NCBI GenBank assembly: GCA_009846685.1
Contig: VWVY01000012.1
Coordinates: 1-44,119 of the forward strand
Origin: Rhizobiales bacterium SYSU XM002
GTDB taxonomy: Bacteria > Pseudomonadota > Alphaproteobacteria > Rhizobiales > Beijerinckiaceae
DNA: 44,119 nt
Direction: 5' to 3'
This document shows positions 30,343-40,181 of this stretch, one piece after another. The notes under the pieces were generated by a model that saw only the letters and a list, made by a program, of their open reading frames with translations, made no database searches and was not told the DNA's origin. Made by a program: the position numbers and the translations under genes. How positions within the stretch are numbered: position 1 is the stretch's first letter; the number at the start of each line of letters is the position of its first letter.

Positions 30343-32409
30343 CTACTGCGTTCGCAAATACGTAATTTCAAAGGCTTTCACTTGCCGAAAGCGCTGCAGC
30401 CTATTTGCGAGGCTAAACGCATCGCTCATTTCGAATTTCTGATAGATATCCAAACCGCGATCGAGACTGATTTTCCAGCCTGTGTCGCTCAAAATGTGAC
30501 GCGCATGGATCGTGCTTGTTCCGTCGAACTCCCAAGAAAACTTGATCCCGGCTGCTGTGCAGGCGCTTTCAACGGAAGCCAGGTTCATTTGCTGCTTTTC
30601 CGGGTAACTTTCGTCTGGCGAGGTGATGAGGCGCACGGTGACCTCATCCTCCGGCGCTTTCCGTACGGCGATCATCTCTATGAACTCCATCAGATTCCGC
30701 ACCTGATGGAACATTCGGATATAGGGATCAGTGATTACGATCTTTGTCGCGCCATCGAGCCAGGGCCAGAACAAATCAGCGAAGGTGACGCCCTTCTGGT
30801 TTTCGGTGAAAACCTTGTGCCCCTCTCTCGGGCCTACTGGAGTGTCCACAGTCTCGGCCGGGCCCTTCGCTGCCGTCGACAAGGGCTTGTCACCGCGCTC
30901 CTTCCCTTCATCAGGTACCGGCTCCTCATGCGTGGGCGCCCGCTTATGATAGTGTTGTGGATACTCCGTCTCCTCGAGTGTCTTCACGACCACCTTTCGA
31001 CCGTCGCGAGCAGTAAACGAGAAATCTGTCTCGGGATAAGTGCTGTCGATTCGAAGAAGCTGGTCCTTGACCCGCTTCCGTCCTTCGACGGCGAGATGCA
31101 GGATCTCCTCCACCTCGGCCTCTGTTGCATTGTCCGCTGGGAAAAGCAGCTTCATCATCCCGGAGAACGTCTTGTTTACGCCATCGCGATCGCGCGTCGA
31201 GATATCCGATGAGAGCGTGAACAGCGGCTGGTAGCGATTGGAGTAGTCATCATTGCGCATGTGCCGAAGGATTTCGGCGAGGTAATCGACGACGAAACCG
31301 TACCCGGAAGCGAACATTTCTCCGCGGATGACATCGATCTCCCAACCTGGCACGTAGGTGTGGAGCCGATCGATGAAGGCTGAATCGTAATATTTCTCTG
31401 GAAGCTCCTCAAATAAGTCGGTGTGCTTCAGCATGTACGGGACATTGTGCTTGGTGTTGCCGACAAAGACCATCGACGCTTCAGCGCCAAGTGTCTCTAC
31501 TCCGCGCGAGAACGTTTTATTTGCCATGTAGTTTTTCATGATATCGACAAGCGCCTTGTCGACCCGCTTTTGACGGCCAGCAAACTCGTCGAAGGCTACA
31601 ACATCCCAGTAGCCGACCAATCCGATCTTTCCCGAGCTGTTGTTGACGAACAGCTTCGGCACAGTCACTTCGCCGCCAGAAATCAGGATGCCATGCGGCG
31701 AAAACTCCGAGAAGATGTGCGACTTACCGGTGCCCTTCGGCCCCAGCTCAATCAGGTTGTAGTTCCGCTCGACGAATGGAATGAGGCGCATCAGTTGAAG
31801 GAGCTTGCTGCGCCGACCGAACATCTCCGGATCAAATCCGACCGTTTGGAACAGCAGGTCGATCCATTCGTCGGTCGTGAATCCAGCGCGCGCGTTGAGA
31901 AAAGCCCCGTAGTCAAACTTCGATAGCTGGATCGGCTTGATACTCCCCATAATCCAAGGTTCGACGTTCTTGTCTTCGCTGTGCTCGTACTCCACGTCAG
32001 CAATGCACCAGACACCGCTAACCAGTAGCTTGGGATGAGCCTTCACGGTGTCGGAGTCGATGATGACCTTCTTGATGCCCAAATTAGCGAAGGTCGCCTC
32101 ATAGGCGTCCTTATCGGTGTTGAGATCGACGCTTATCTTGTCGATCACCTTCCATCGCCCCTTTTCCCGGATGTTCGATCGGATCAGCCCCGCCTCGTTG
32201 CGATGGACGTAGTGCTTGCGAAGGATTTCCTTGACGGTCTCGATCCCTGATTGGATCGAGCTCTCATCATTGGTGGCGCAGTATTGCCCGAGCAGGAACT
32301 CCAACACATAGGACGGGACAATGGCATTACCCTTTACCGCCTTGACCAAGTCCTTCCGAACCACGAGGCCCGGGAAGCGTTCGTTAATTTTGTCATCCAG
32401 CGCGGTCAT
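30343..32409 (-). CDS. brxL: BrxL, AAA+ BREX protein with an MITD1-like C-terminal domain
   Basis: 688 residues from ATG 32409 (GGGGGAA directly upstream; an in-frame TTG at 32424 is rejected). The N-terminal domain (about 1-190) binds DNA in relatives. The AAA+ core has Walker A GPKGTGKSH (about 225-233) and Walker B VVAFDEFAG. After a charged linker (about 490-540) the last ~145 residues read ITDPYIRMFHQVRNLMEFIEM, later HARHI, GWKISLDRGLDIY, which resembles the phospholipase D-like MIT_C domain of eukaryotic MITD1. BrxL assembles as a translocase needed for phage exclusion in BREX. It is the last gene of the operon. Confidence 0.85.
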   Translation of the reverse strand: MTALDDKINERFPGLVVRKDLVKAVKGNAIVPSYVLEFLLGQYCATNDESSIQSGIETVKEILRKHYVHRNEAGLIRSNIREKGRWKVIDKISVDLNTDKDAYEATFANLGIKKVIIDSDTVKAHPKLLVSGVWCIADVEYEHSEDKNVEPWIMGSIKPIQLSKFDYGAFLNARAGFTTDEWIDLLFQTVGFDPEMFGRRSKLLQLMRLIPFVERNYNLIELGPKGTGKSHIFSEFSPHGILISGGEVTVPKLFVNNSSGKIGLVGYWDVVAFDEFAGRQKRVDKALVDIMKNYMANKTFSRGVETLGAEASMVFVGNTKHNVPYMLKHTDLFEELPEKYYDSAFIDRLHTYVPGWEIDVIRGEMFASGYGFVVDYLAEILRHMRNDDYSNRYQPLFTLSSDISTRDRDGVNKTFSGMMKLLFPADNATEAEVEEILHLAVEGRKRVKDQLLRIDSTYPETDFSFTARDGRKVVVKTLEETEYPQHYHKRAPTHEEPVPDEGKERGDKPLSTAAKGPAETVDTPVGPREGHKVFTENQKGVTFADLFWPWLDGATKIVITDPYIRMFHQVRNLMEFIEMIAVRKAPEDEVTVRLITSPDESYPEKQQMNLASVESACTAAGIKFSWEFDGTSTIHARHILSDTGWKISLDRGLDIYQKFEMSDAFSLANRLQRFRQVKAFEITYLRTQ

Positions 32410-32420
32410 CGCTTCCCCCG

Positions 32421-34922
32421 TCAAAAATCGAAATCACTCGAGAAGCTGCGGCGCAGCGTATAGCGAGCCGTGCGGTATTCCCTGAAGTGGGACGTATCGC
32501 CATGCCGTTCTTCCAGCTTTAGGATCACCTCCTGGCCGTTGAATTCGTCGGCCCGGCGGAGAAGGAGAAACCTGACTGGGACTTCACGCTCGCGCGCGTT
32601 TTCGGATCGGAAGTCGAACACAAGCTCGTGGCTGTCCGAGATCAATTCACCCGACTGGGCATAAATCCCCGCCCTGAGCGTGCGCGCCTGGGTTTTTTCC
32701 GTGACCGCCTCCACCTGATAGAAGCGAACAGAGATCTGGCTCGACGTGATCAACTGGTTGGAGCTTCCGATGATCTCAACGTCAACAGCGGTCGTGTCGC
32801 TCTGCCGCTTCTTGTTGATCTTGACGACTGGAACGACAACCTCTTGAAGGGTCGCGCCACCATGCACAAACCGGCTCCCCGATCCCTGCCGGCGAAGCCG
32901 GTTGATGGATTTCGGGATCAGCAATTCTACCGAGCCTTCCAGACCGGCCTGCTCCGGCGTAAAGCGTCGCAGACCGTGATTGGCCTTCAGGCCGTGGCCG
33001 AGAATAAAACGCCGGTCGCGGAAAAGGATCGCGTCACCTTCGACCTGCGCAGAGGAGAAGTCGCTCTCTTCGATGGGTCGGTGTTGGTAGATGAAGCCAT
33101 GATCGGATGTCACGATCATGTTGTTGGCGTTCGCGCCGTTTAGCTTTTTGACGATCCGCACGATCTCTTCGATCGTGTCTTCGGCGGCCTCGAAAACGCG
33201 CTCCTCTGAATCCCGCTTGTCGCCGATTGCGTCGATCAGATTGTGATAGACGTAAACAACATCATGATCGCGAACGAGTGCTCGCGCCTCGTCCTTGTCC
33301 AGAGCCATGAGGTCCTCCGCCTTCACGGCCGTTGTTCGGTCGCCCGTCCTTCCTGTCGCCAGGATTTTCTTGCGGTTCTCGGTTCCCTGCGAGCTCTGGC
33401 CATTCACCAGCACGGTGCCGCTATCGTTGTCCGCAATCTGCAAGTCGCCATTGGGTAGCAGTGCTGCCATCCCGAGCTGTGTATAGCTCGGCAGGCAGCC
33501 GAACATCGGATCGATGCCAGCCTCGTAGCGGTCCAGGCTGAGGATGCGTCCCCGCAGTTCCTCTGCTACCTCGTAGCGAAGAGCGTCGGAAATAATGACA
33601 CACACCTTCTGATCGCGCCGACGAAACTCGCCGACATGCTCACCATAGAATGTGCGCTGCGCGGGGATCGGGGAGGCCGACCAGGTTTCAGCCTCATCTA
33701 CATGCGTCTGCCAACCCTCGTTCACGCGCAGGAGATAGCTGTTGACGTAGTGGTTCTCGACCTGCTCGAACAACTCGCGCATGAGTGTCGCCTGGCCGGA
33801 CTTCTGCATATGCCAGATGAATTTCCGGTAGAGCTGATCGATCCGAAACCAGCTCTTCGCGTAGCGTTGCACCCCTTCCGCTAGGCTTGTCATGCCGAGC
33901 GTGACCTGCGCCATCGCTTTCTGGAACTCAGCGGCGAAGCCGATCGCTTCATAGAGGTCGCGATACGCGCCATACCAATGACTCCGCCGACGTTGGCGGA
34001 TCCAGTTCAGGACATCCCCCTGCCCTACTGTTTGGCTGCCGACCGCATGGACCAACGCGCGGATGATGGCGCGGTCGACCTCCTCGAAGTAGTCGAGGTC
34101 GATGAGCGCGCGGAAGTCGCGCTTGGCGAGATCCTGGACCACCCCCAGTGCCTCGGCATACTCGGCCGAGAGGGTAGCAAAAGCCTCCTCTGCGTTCCGG
34201 TTGTTCTTCCAGCGACGGAAGAACACCAGAGCCTCAGGAGCCAGCATCGCTTCGCCGCCTACCGCGCTCTGGTAGCAGGATTTGAACAGAGTGATCGCGA
34301 AGTCGCCGACACTCGCCTTTTCAGTGCGATAGCCGAAGAGCCGTTGCACCTGTTCCCAGAGGAAACCGCTTAAGCCGACACGATCGATCAACCGCAGGCT
34401 GTCATCCTTTCCGACAGCCAGCTCTCCCAACAGCGCCTCGACGACCGTGTCGAAGTCACCATCGGCACCGGCGCACACACTGAGCATCCTAAGGCGCAGC
34501 TTCGCCTTGGTGTCGTCGCCGCGGATGACAGCTTTGAGCTTCTCCAACCGGCGCCCGGAGCGGAAGAATTCCTGGTGTTCCCGAACCACGTCCTCGAAAC
34601 TGATCGGCAACCCCAGATCCGCCAGCCAGATCGCGACCTGATCGCTCTTGAACACCCCATGTGCCAACTCGATGTCGAGTAGCCAGTTATCGATGTCGGC
34701 CGGACGCGGTCCGCCTCTATAGAGCAAAAAGCGCCGCTTTGGCTCCTCGCGCAGGACGCGATGCTTCACCGCGAACTCGGTGTTCACCACTTCGATCTTT
34801 TCGACGCCATCGAGCCTCAGCGCCTCGAACGCCTGTCGGAATTCGTGCGCCGGATCGTACCAGAAGACGATCCGATGCTTGTCGAACTGGGCTTCGAGCC
34901 CCTTGGCGATCCGGTCCTGCAT
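32421..34922 (-). CDS. pglZ: PglZ, BREX alkaline-phosphatase-superfamily protein
   Basis: 833 residues, typical of the PglZ of BREX type I. The N-terminal part (IVFWYDPAHEFRQAFEAL) is characteristic. The metal-binding phosphatase-like core has VCVIISDALRYEVAEEL (about 445-460), LPSYTQLGMAALLP and IVTSDHGFIYQ (about 603-613). PglZ is a core BREX component and acts as a metal-dependent nuclease or phosphatase in relatives. It starts two bases after the pglX stop and is followed at 11 bases by brxL. Intact. Confidence 0.94.
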   Translation of the reverse strand: MQDRIAKGLEAQFDKHRIVFWYDPAHEFRQAFEALRLDGVEKIEVVNTEFAVKHRVLREEPKRRFLLYRGGPRPADIDNWLLDIELAHGVFKSDQVAIWLADLGLPISFEDVVREHQEFFRSGRRLEKLKAVIRGDDTKAKLRLRMLSVCAGADGDFDTVVEALLGELAVGKDDSLRLIDRVGLSGFLWEQVQRLFGYRTEKASVGDFAITLFKSCYQSAVGGEAMLAPEALVFFRRWKNNRNAEEAFATLSAEYAEALGVVQDLAKRDFRALIDLDYFEEVDRAIIRALVHAVGSQTVGQGDVLNWIRQRRRSHWYGAYRDLYEAIGFAAEFQKAMAQVTLGMTSLAEGVQRYAKSWFRIDQLYRKFIWHMQKSGQATLMRELFEQVENHYVNSYLLRVNEGWQTHVDEAETWSASPIPAQRTFYGEHVGEFRRRDQKVCVIISDALRYEVAEELRGRILSLDRYEAGIDPMFGCLPSYTQLGMAALLPNGDLQIADNDSGTVLVNGQSSQGTENRKKILATGRTGDRTTAVKAEDLMALDKDEARALVRDHDVVYVYHNLIDAIGDKRDSEERVFEAAEDTIEEIVRIVKKLNGANANNMIVTSDHGFIYQHRPIEESDFSSAQVEGDAILFRDRRFILGHGLKANHGLRRFTPEQAGLEGSVELLIPKSINRLRRQGSGSRFVHGGATLQEVVVPVVKINKKRQSDTTAVDVEIIGSSNQLITSSQISVRFYQVEAVTEKTQARTLRAGIYAQSGELISDSHELVFDFRSENAREREVPVRFLLLRRADEFNGQEVILKLEERHGDTSHFREYRTARYTLRRSFSSDFDF

Positions 34923-34924
34923 GC

Positions 34925-37900
34925 TCAGTCGTCCGAATCGTTGAGGCCCTTGATGGGCTTCACAGCAGCGCCAAACTTCGGGTAATTGGCCTTCACCCCA
35001 TCATCGAGGTCGATCTCGATCTTTTGGGTTGCCAACGGGAACAGGACATCACGCTCCCAGGCATCAAGCTCCTCGATTTGGCGGGCAGTCGCCTCGATCT
35101 CTTTCAGCGCCTTCGTCTTCTGCGCGGGCGATGCGTCCCCGCTGATGCTGAGTGCCTCCTGCGCCCGGCGATAGGCCTCGAGCTTGGAACGGAACTCGCG
35201 AAGATAATCGTTCAGCACGACGCTCACCGTATCGGGGCGGTAGCGGTGCATGTAGATCAGTGCGTTGAAAGTGCCCTTGGGGCTGGAGAACAGCCAGTAG
35301 ATGGGCCGCTTCTTGTACCGCTTCACATGATCGTTGAAAAAATCGCGCGTGAAGTACCGGCGGATATCCTTGCCCAGCGCCTCCTCTACGAAGGCGAGGT
35401 TTTCCTGGAAATGCTCGTCGCCGAAGGTGACACGCAGGAACTTGCGGAAGCGCTCTGTTATGTCATCAGCGAACCAGTCAGCGTCGAGCACCGGGATGAC
35501 GTTGTCCTCGTCGGGCAGGAAGCTGGGGTCCGGCACGCGTGCGAGGTAATCGGCCAGCGTTTCGCCCTGGTTGGCGAGGATCAGGCCCGGCGCGTCGAGG
35601 CTGTAGCGGCCGAACATGCAGCCCACGGCGTAGCTGAGGAACTCGGCCATGGTGTCGGCGCGGAGGCGGGTTTCGCGGTCCTCCTCGGAGCCCTTCACGC
35701 CATAGCGATAGGCGGGGTTGCAGGTGAGGGTGATCTCCTCGATCGGCACCTCGGGGGTCAGCTCGTCAGCCAAGCCATAGGCGTCGATGAAGATGCGGTT
35801 GTTCTCTTCCTCCAGCCGCTGCATCTCCTCCGTCATGGACTGCCAGTGCGCGCGCAGGCGGGCATAGGTGGCCTCCAGCGTCCCGGCCCGGTGGTCGGGC
35901 GAGAGTAGCGGGAGCGTGGTGAAATCCCACGAGGTTTCGTAGCCGTCCCAGTCTTCTTCACTCATTGAACGCAATTTTGATGCGGAAGCACCTTTCCCGG
36001 TCAGATCGCAAAGGGGAAGGCGAGCAACTACACCGCCATTGAAGTCAAGCGTCGGTGACAAAGCAGCCAGAATGGCCGAGGCAACAGAAGAATTCAAAAG
36101 CCCCAAATATGGATGTAGATTCCTTTCTTGGGTCGGGAACAACATCTGTCCTTTTGTGTCGAAAAGAAATCCTGGACCGTTCGCACGCAGAGAGAATTCG
36201 TTCGACGACAAAGACGACCAAGTGAGACCATCAAGGAAATAGAATTCTTGATTCCAGCACTTGGAGTTGTTCGCTGTAATTTTTCCAGACGCTAGATCTG
36301 ACGCTTTCTTCTCCTTTATTTCCCGTCCATCATCTTCCCACTTAATCGCATACTCGTTGTTGCCATACCATTTTCGGTATCCGCCCCCTTTGTTATGTGG
36401 GAACCAACGGCCGCCAGTAGATTTGGCGCTCTCGCGTGATTTGCACCCAGTCTTGAAAGCTTCGTTAGATACTTCATGCCAGAACCGCAAAAAGCGATCA
36501 TTGTCTCCGGTCTGAAGACCGGCGCGGAAGGTTGCTTCGTCTGCGAGAGGTGGTTTGTCGAAGTTGGCGACCATCGTTGGCGTCAGCCAATATGCGAATG
36601 GTGAACCCGGAACAGACTCGAATTCATCGCCTGATGCAGAAAAGATCAGATCGGCTCGTGTTCCGTTTACAGCCTCTTTGAACAGCATTGCTTTCTCAGC
36701 TTCGGACGAGCCATCAACAAGCCTTACGTAGGTGCCAGTAAAGGCGCCATGTTTCGCACCTTGGAAGACAAATGCGGTCGTGGACACCACCGCGCCGCCA
36801 ATGGTGTCAAAGCCGCGCTCACCGAGATGCGCCATTGAAAGAAGAGTTGCATTGCTCAGAAGCTTTCCACGTAGTTTTTCGTAAGATGATAGGAACATCC
36901 ACGATTGCATGTTAATCATCGACATCATGCCTTTTGATGTCGTCAGCATGAGTGCCCGTTCCATGAACATTGCATAGAGATCGGCTTTGCTGTCGGGAAA
37001 TTCTTTACGGGCAAACGATGCGAGGCCGCTATTCATCCCTTTCCCGCCCATATACGGCGGGTTGGCCACCACGACGTGATACTTCGGCGACAGCGCCTCG
37101 GCCATGCGCAGCACGGCGATGACGCGCTCCTGCACCTCTTTCAGCAACAGGTCGCCGCCGAAATCCTGCGCCGCCACCACCCGAAGCGTCTCGGCCGGAT
37201 CGCGCAGTTTCGGCACGATCAGCGAACCGAAGTTCTTGGCATGCTCAAACTGCAACAGCGTCTCGCGCAGCTCGTCGGTGAACATGTCGCACCCGACCAC
37301 AGACATCACTTCCTGCATCTCGGCCGGCGTGAATGCCACGTTCTGCAGCACGACGATGTCGGTCTTCGCCTCCATCCGCAGGAACCGCCGCCGCCCCAGC
37401 CGCGCTGCCGCCTTCATCGCTAGCGCAAAGGCCGCCAGCGCCCCCGCGCGGTCGTCGATTTCGACCCCGGTCAGGTTGTGCTGCAGGATCAGCGCGGGGA
37501 TCTTGTCGGCCTCGTATCCCTCTTCTTCGTAGATCGCATAGAGCAGGTCGAAGGCATACGTCAGCATGTGCCCCGATCCGCAGGCCGGATCACAGACTTT
37601 GATCTCCTCGGGCTTGTCGATCTTCAGGAAATCCGTCTCGGGCTCTTCCGGCGCAATGTAGTAGTCCATCTGCTCGGCCAGCCTCGACCCCGGCCGGTTC
37701 AGCAGCCATAGCCGTCCCAGTGAGTTCTCGACCAGGTAACGGACGATCCAGTGCGGGGTGAACAGCTGCGTGGCGGCCGGGATGTTTTCGGCCGTGATCT
37801 TCACGTTCTTCTTCAGCCCTGCGAAGACCTCGTCCTTCTTCTCGGAAATGTAGAATTGATAGAGCCATCCAATGACCTCGACATCCTCACAGACGTCCGG

Positions 37901-38461
37901 CGTCATCGCCTCACGCAAATAGGCGAGGATGGAGGCGTTCGATAACAGATCCTCGGGCAACAGCAGCTCGGTGTAGTCGTCGATCCGCTCAAAGAGGAAA
38001 GGCATGACCCGGTGCCAATCGTTGCAGATCGCAACGAGCAGGAGCCGGTAAGCCTCGGCCTGTGCATCGGGGCTGGGCGCCCGGCCGTCCAGAATGGCAC
38101 GGACCTGAGCGCGAACCTTCTCGGGGACGCGGTCCTCGTCGATGTTCCCGGCTTTGGCCTCAGCCAGGATTTCCGGCTGGAATTGACCCGATAGGGGCGA
38201 GATGACGCGAACGGGATTGAGGTCGTTCACGTCCATGAAGCGCAAGGCCGTAAAGCGGTTGAACCAAGTATAGGCCACCCGCTCGATCACCTGCCCCTTG
38301 CCATCCCGCGTAATGGCTGCATCGAGCTTCTTCATCGCCTCGGGATGCTCACGGCGCGCCGCGGCGCCAGGAGCGAGCACAGAGTCCAGCTTGGCGCTCA
38401 CCTGACCGATCAAGGTACGGCGGGCGAACTGCGCGAACTTCTTGAGCTTAGAGGTATCCAT
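34925..38461 (-). CDS. pglX: PglX, BREX adenine-N6 DNA methyltransferase
   Basis: 1178 residues from ATG 38461, which overlaps the nuclease stop (TGATG); the open frame upstream to 38560 is rejected. SAM motif I is CDPACGSGHMLTYAF (about 293) and the catalytic motif is NPPY (about 465) in VVVANPPYMGG. PglX methylates a non-palindromic site to mark self DNA, and is also needed for exclusion. The region encoding about residues 475-835 (35960-37030), which should contain the target recognition domain, is clearly AT-richer than both flanks, suggesting a swapped specificity segment. Full length with no frameshift or homopolymer tract seen. Confidence 0.94.
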   Translation of the reverse strand: MDTSKLKKFAQFARRTLIGQVSAKLDSVLAPGAAARREHPEAMKKLDAAITRDGKGQVIERVAYTWFNRFTALRFMDVNDLNPVRVISPLSGQFQPEILAEAKAGNIDEDRVPEKVRAQVRAILDGRAPSPDAQAEAYRLLLVAICNDWHRVMPFLFERIDDYTELLLPEDLLSNASILAYLREAMTPDVCEDVEVIGWLYQFYISEKKDEVFAGLKKNVKITAENIPAATQLFTPHWIVRYLVENSLGRLWLLNRPGSRLAEQMDYYIAPEEPETDFLKIDKPEEIKVCDPACGSGHMLTYAFDLLYAIYEEEGYEADKIPALILQHNLTGVEIDDRAGALAAFALAMKAAARLGRRRFLRMEAKTDIVVLQNVAFTPAEMQEVMSVVGCDMFTDELRETLLQFEHAKNFGSLIVPKLRDPAETLRVVAAQDFGGDLLLKEVQERVIAVLRMAEALSPKYHVVVANPPYMGGKGMNSGLASFARKEFPDSKADLYAMFMERALMLTTSKGMMSMINMQSWMFLSSYEKLRGKLLSNATLLSMAHLGERGFDTIGGAVVSTTAFVFQGAKHGAFTGTYVRLVDGSSEAEKAMLFKEAVNGTRADLIFSASGDEFESVPGSPFAYWLTPTMVANFDKPPLADEATFRAGLQTGDNDRFLRFWHEVSNEAFKTGCKSRESAKSTGGRWFPHNKGGGYRKWYGNNEYAIKWEDDGREIKEKKASDLASGKITANNSKCWNQEFYFLDGLTWSSLSSNEFSLRANGPGFLFDTKGQMLFPTQERNLHPYLGLLNSSVASAILAALSPTLDFNGGVVARLPLCDLTGKGASASKLRSMSEEDWDGYETSWDFTTLPLLSPDHRAGTLEATYARLRAHWQSMTEEMQRLEEENNRIFIDAYGLADELTPEVPIEEITLTCNPAYRYGVKGSEEDRETRLRADTMAEFLSYAVGCMFGRYSLDAPGLILANQGETLADYLARVPDPSFLPDEDNVIPVLDADWFADDITERFRKFLRVTFGDEHFQENLAFVEEALGKDIRRYFTRDFFNDHVKRYKKRPIYWLFSSPKGTFNALIYMHRYRPDTVSVVLNDYLREFRSKLEAYRRAQEALSISGDASPAQKTKALKEIEATARQIEELDAWERDVLFPLATQKIEIDLDDGVKANYPKFGAAVKPIKGLNDSDD

Positions 38462-39012
38462 CAGGCGGCTGCCTCTCCATTTGCGGCCGCAGCAGGAACC
38501 CGCGTTACGGGCCAGTCGGCGAAGGTTTTGTTCCAGATGTCTACGGAAAGCACGACGCAATCCGCGATGTGTTGACGTCGCCAGGGCGTATCCGTCTCAC
38601 ACCGAATGTCGGCCAGCAGCCGGTCCTTGAACCCGGTAAGAAGCGCCTTCTGTTGCGCGCCATCGAACGCGTCGAGACCTAGCAGCACGACATATTTGAA
38701 GGGCTTCGCATCGCGCTCCATCAGGTGGAGAAACGTGTATGAACTGCGGGCCTTAGGCGTCAGCTCCTGCGTCAGAATTGAATTGTCCGATAGCCGCTTG
38801 AAATACGCCTGCCGTTCCTCAGCAGGTGCCCTTTTGTTGGATGGATCCTTGATCTCGATCAATAGGACGTCCTCGTCTCTCTCGATTACGAGATCGACGA
38901 ACTTCATTTGTATCGGCAGCTTAACGCCCTGACGGTCCAGCTCCTCCCAAACGAGCTCGTCGGGAAAAGAAAATTCCAAATCGGCGTTCGGTTCAGCCTT
39001 GTAAGCCTTCAT
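38461..39012 (-). CDS. Small PD-(D/E)XK nuclease-like protein inside the BREX operon
   Basis: 183 residues. The core D40 (MKFVDLVIE), then E53-I-K55 (LLIEIKDPS) is the PD-(D/E)XK pattern, close to the N-terminus. The C-terminal part (PFKYVVLLGLDAF, later WPVTRV) has no assigned domain and ends in an Ala-rich tail. The ATG overlaps the ATPase stop (ATGA), and its own stop overlaps pglX. It is therefore translated with the ATPase as a pair and with BREX. It is not a core BREX gene. A nuclease partner of the ATPase is inferred; activity is untested. Confidence 0.6.
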   Translation of the reverse strand: MKAYKAEPNADLEFSFPDELVWEELDRQGVKLPIQMKFVDLVIERDEDVLLIEIKDPSNKRAPAEERQAYFKRLSDNSILTQELTPKARSSYTFLHLMERDAKPFKYVVLLGLDAFDGAQQKALLTGFKDRLLADIRCETDTPWRRQHIADCVVLSVDIWNKTFADWPVTRVPAAAANGEAAA

Positions 39013-40181
39013 GGTTTGGCACCGCCGAGAGCCCGTGCCACATCCTCGTCAAACAGCTCGGCAAAGGTGTCGGAGATTGCCGATTTTGAGATCAGCGAGT
39101 AGCTGTCTGCACTCTCCACCGCCAACTTCTTGGAGTCTGGATTGCGATAGAGGGCGTGAAACCGAACATGGTCGTCCTTGCTCTTGTCGATCAGCAGGTC
39201 CAGCCATTTCAAAAGGACGTAATCGTGCGTTGCGAGGACGATCTGTTGGCCGTTGCGTGACAACTCCAGCAGGACCTGTACGAGCTTCTTCATCAGCCTC
39301 GGATTGAGGTTTGCCTCCGGTTCATCCCAAAGCAGAACGCCAGTGGCACCGGGGCTGATCGACCCGTTGCTGAGCAGTCGATGCAGCACACCGATTTTTC
39401 TGTACCCTTCGGCAGTCATGCCGCTCGACAGCGATTGCTCGCCTCTTGGCACGAAGCGGGTGACAGTCGAATCCTGGTAGGCCTGCGCTGCCTTCGACTT
39501 TGACCGCGCTGGATCAGCCTTCTCCTCGTAGCGGCCAGGCTCGAAGCGGAAAGCGCCTTCGCGTGTCCAGCGATACCGCCCGCCGACGAGGTCGACCAAT
39601 TCGTGGACAACGCTCGATAGCCTCGGATCCTCGTCGAGGCTCGAAGCCTCGTCATCGAAACCCGGACGGACGAGAAGTTCCGCGAGGTCGATATAGCCGT
39701 CGTCGAAGATCATCTCCACGGTAGCGCGATCATGATCCGGGTGGCGCATGCCACGGACGAGCGACAGCACCTCCTTCGTCGGAATGAACACCGGCTGCAG
39801 TTCATGGCCCGTGCCGCCAGCATCCACCTTGATCTGCACCGCTTGGGAGCGGCTGCCGAAAGAGATCGCTACGCAGGTCTCATCGCTGCTTACCAAGCTA
39901 AGCCGCGTTAATGCATTCGCGCCGCTGGCTCGCAGGGCGCTTATCTTGCTTTCCTCGGGAGAGAAGAGCCGCAGCAGCTTCCCTGATATGTCGGCCGCTA
40001 CCTCCTTGGCCGAACGATCGGCGGATGCCGGCAGGCCCGCCAGCGCCAGGCCATAGATCGCCTTCAGAAGGTGTGTTTTGCCCGTTCCGTTGGAACCAAT
40101 AACGACATTCACGCGCGGAGACAGCGATAGCTGCAGCCTCCCAAACGCCGTGAAGTTCTCGATCTCGACGCCGGCAATCAT
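39009..40181 (-). CDS. SMC/ABC-type ATPase (AAA_21-like) inside the BREX operon
   Basis: 390 residues. The N-terminus MIAGVEIENFTAFGRLQL with Walker A GSNGTGKT (29-36) is that of RecF/OLD-like ATPases. The ABC signature SSGMTAEG, Walker B LLWDEPEANLNP and the H-loop VLATHDYVLLK are all present. The coiled-coil insertion is short. The start overlaps the brxC stop (TAATG) and the stop overlaps the nuclease start. Such ATPases pair with nucleases in OLD, Septu and Gabija-like defence. No TOPRIM domain is seen here, and the cutting domain is the separate next gene. Confidence 0.8.
   Translation of the reverse strand: MIAGVEIENFTAFGRLQLSLSPRVNVVIGSNGTGKTHLLKAIYGLALAGLPASADRSAKEVAADISGKLLRLFSPEESKISALRASGANALTRLSLVSSDETCVAISFGSRSQAVQIKVDAGGTGHELQPVFIPTKEVLSLVRGMRHPDHDRATVEMIFDDGYIDLAELLVRPGFDDEASSLDEDPRLSSVVHELVDLVGGRYRWTREGAFRFEPGRYEEKADPARSKSKAAQAYQDSTVTRFVPRGEQSLSSGMTAEGYRKIGVLHRLLSNGSISPGATGVLLWDEPEANLNPRLMKKLVQVLLELSRNGQQIVLATHDYVLLKWLDLLIDKSKDDHVRFHALYRNPDSKKLAVESADSYSLISKSAISDTFAELFDEDVARALGGAKP

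Noticed and set aside
34661-35908. 415-codon plus-strand open frame opposite pglZ/pglX
   Set aside because: It spans the junction of two well-supported minus-strand genes, with a low-complexity Arg/Leu/Gly-rich product and no family match.
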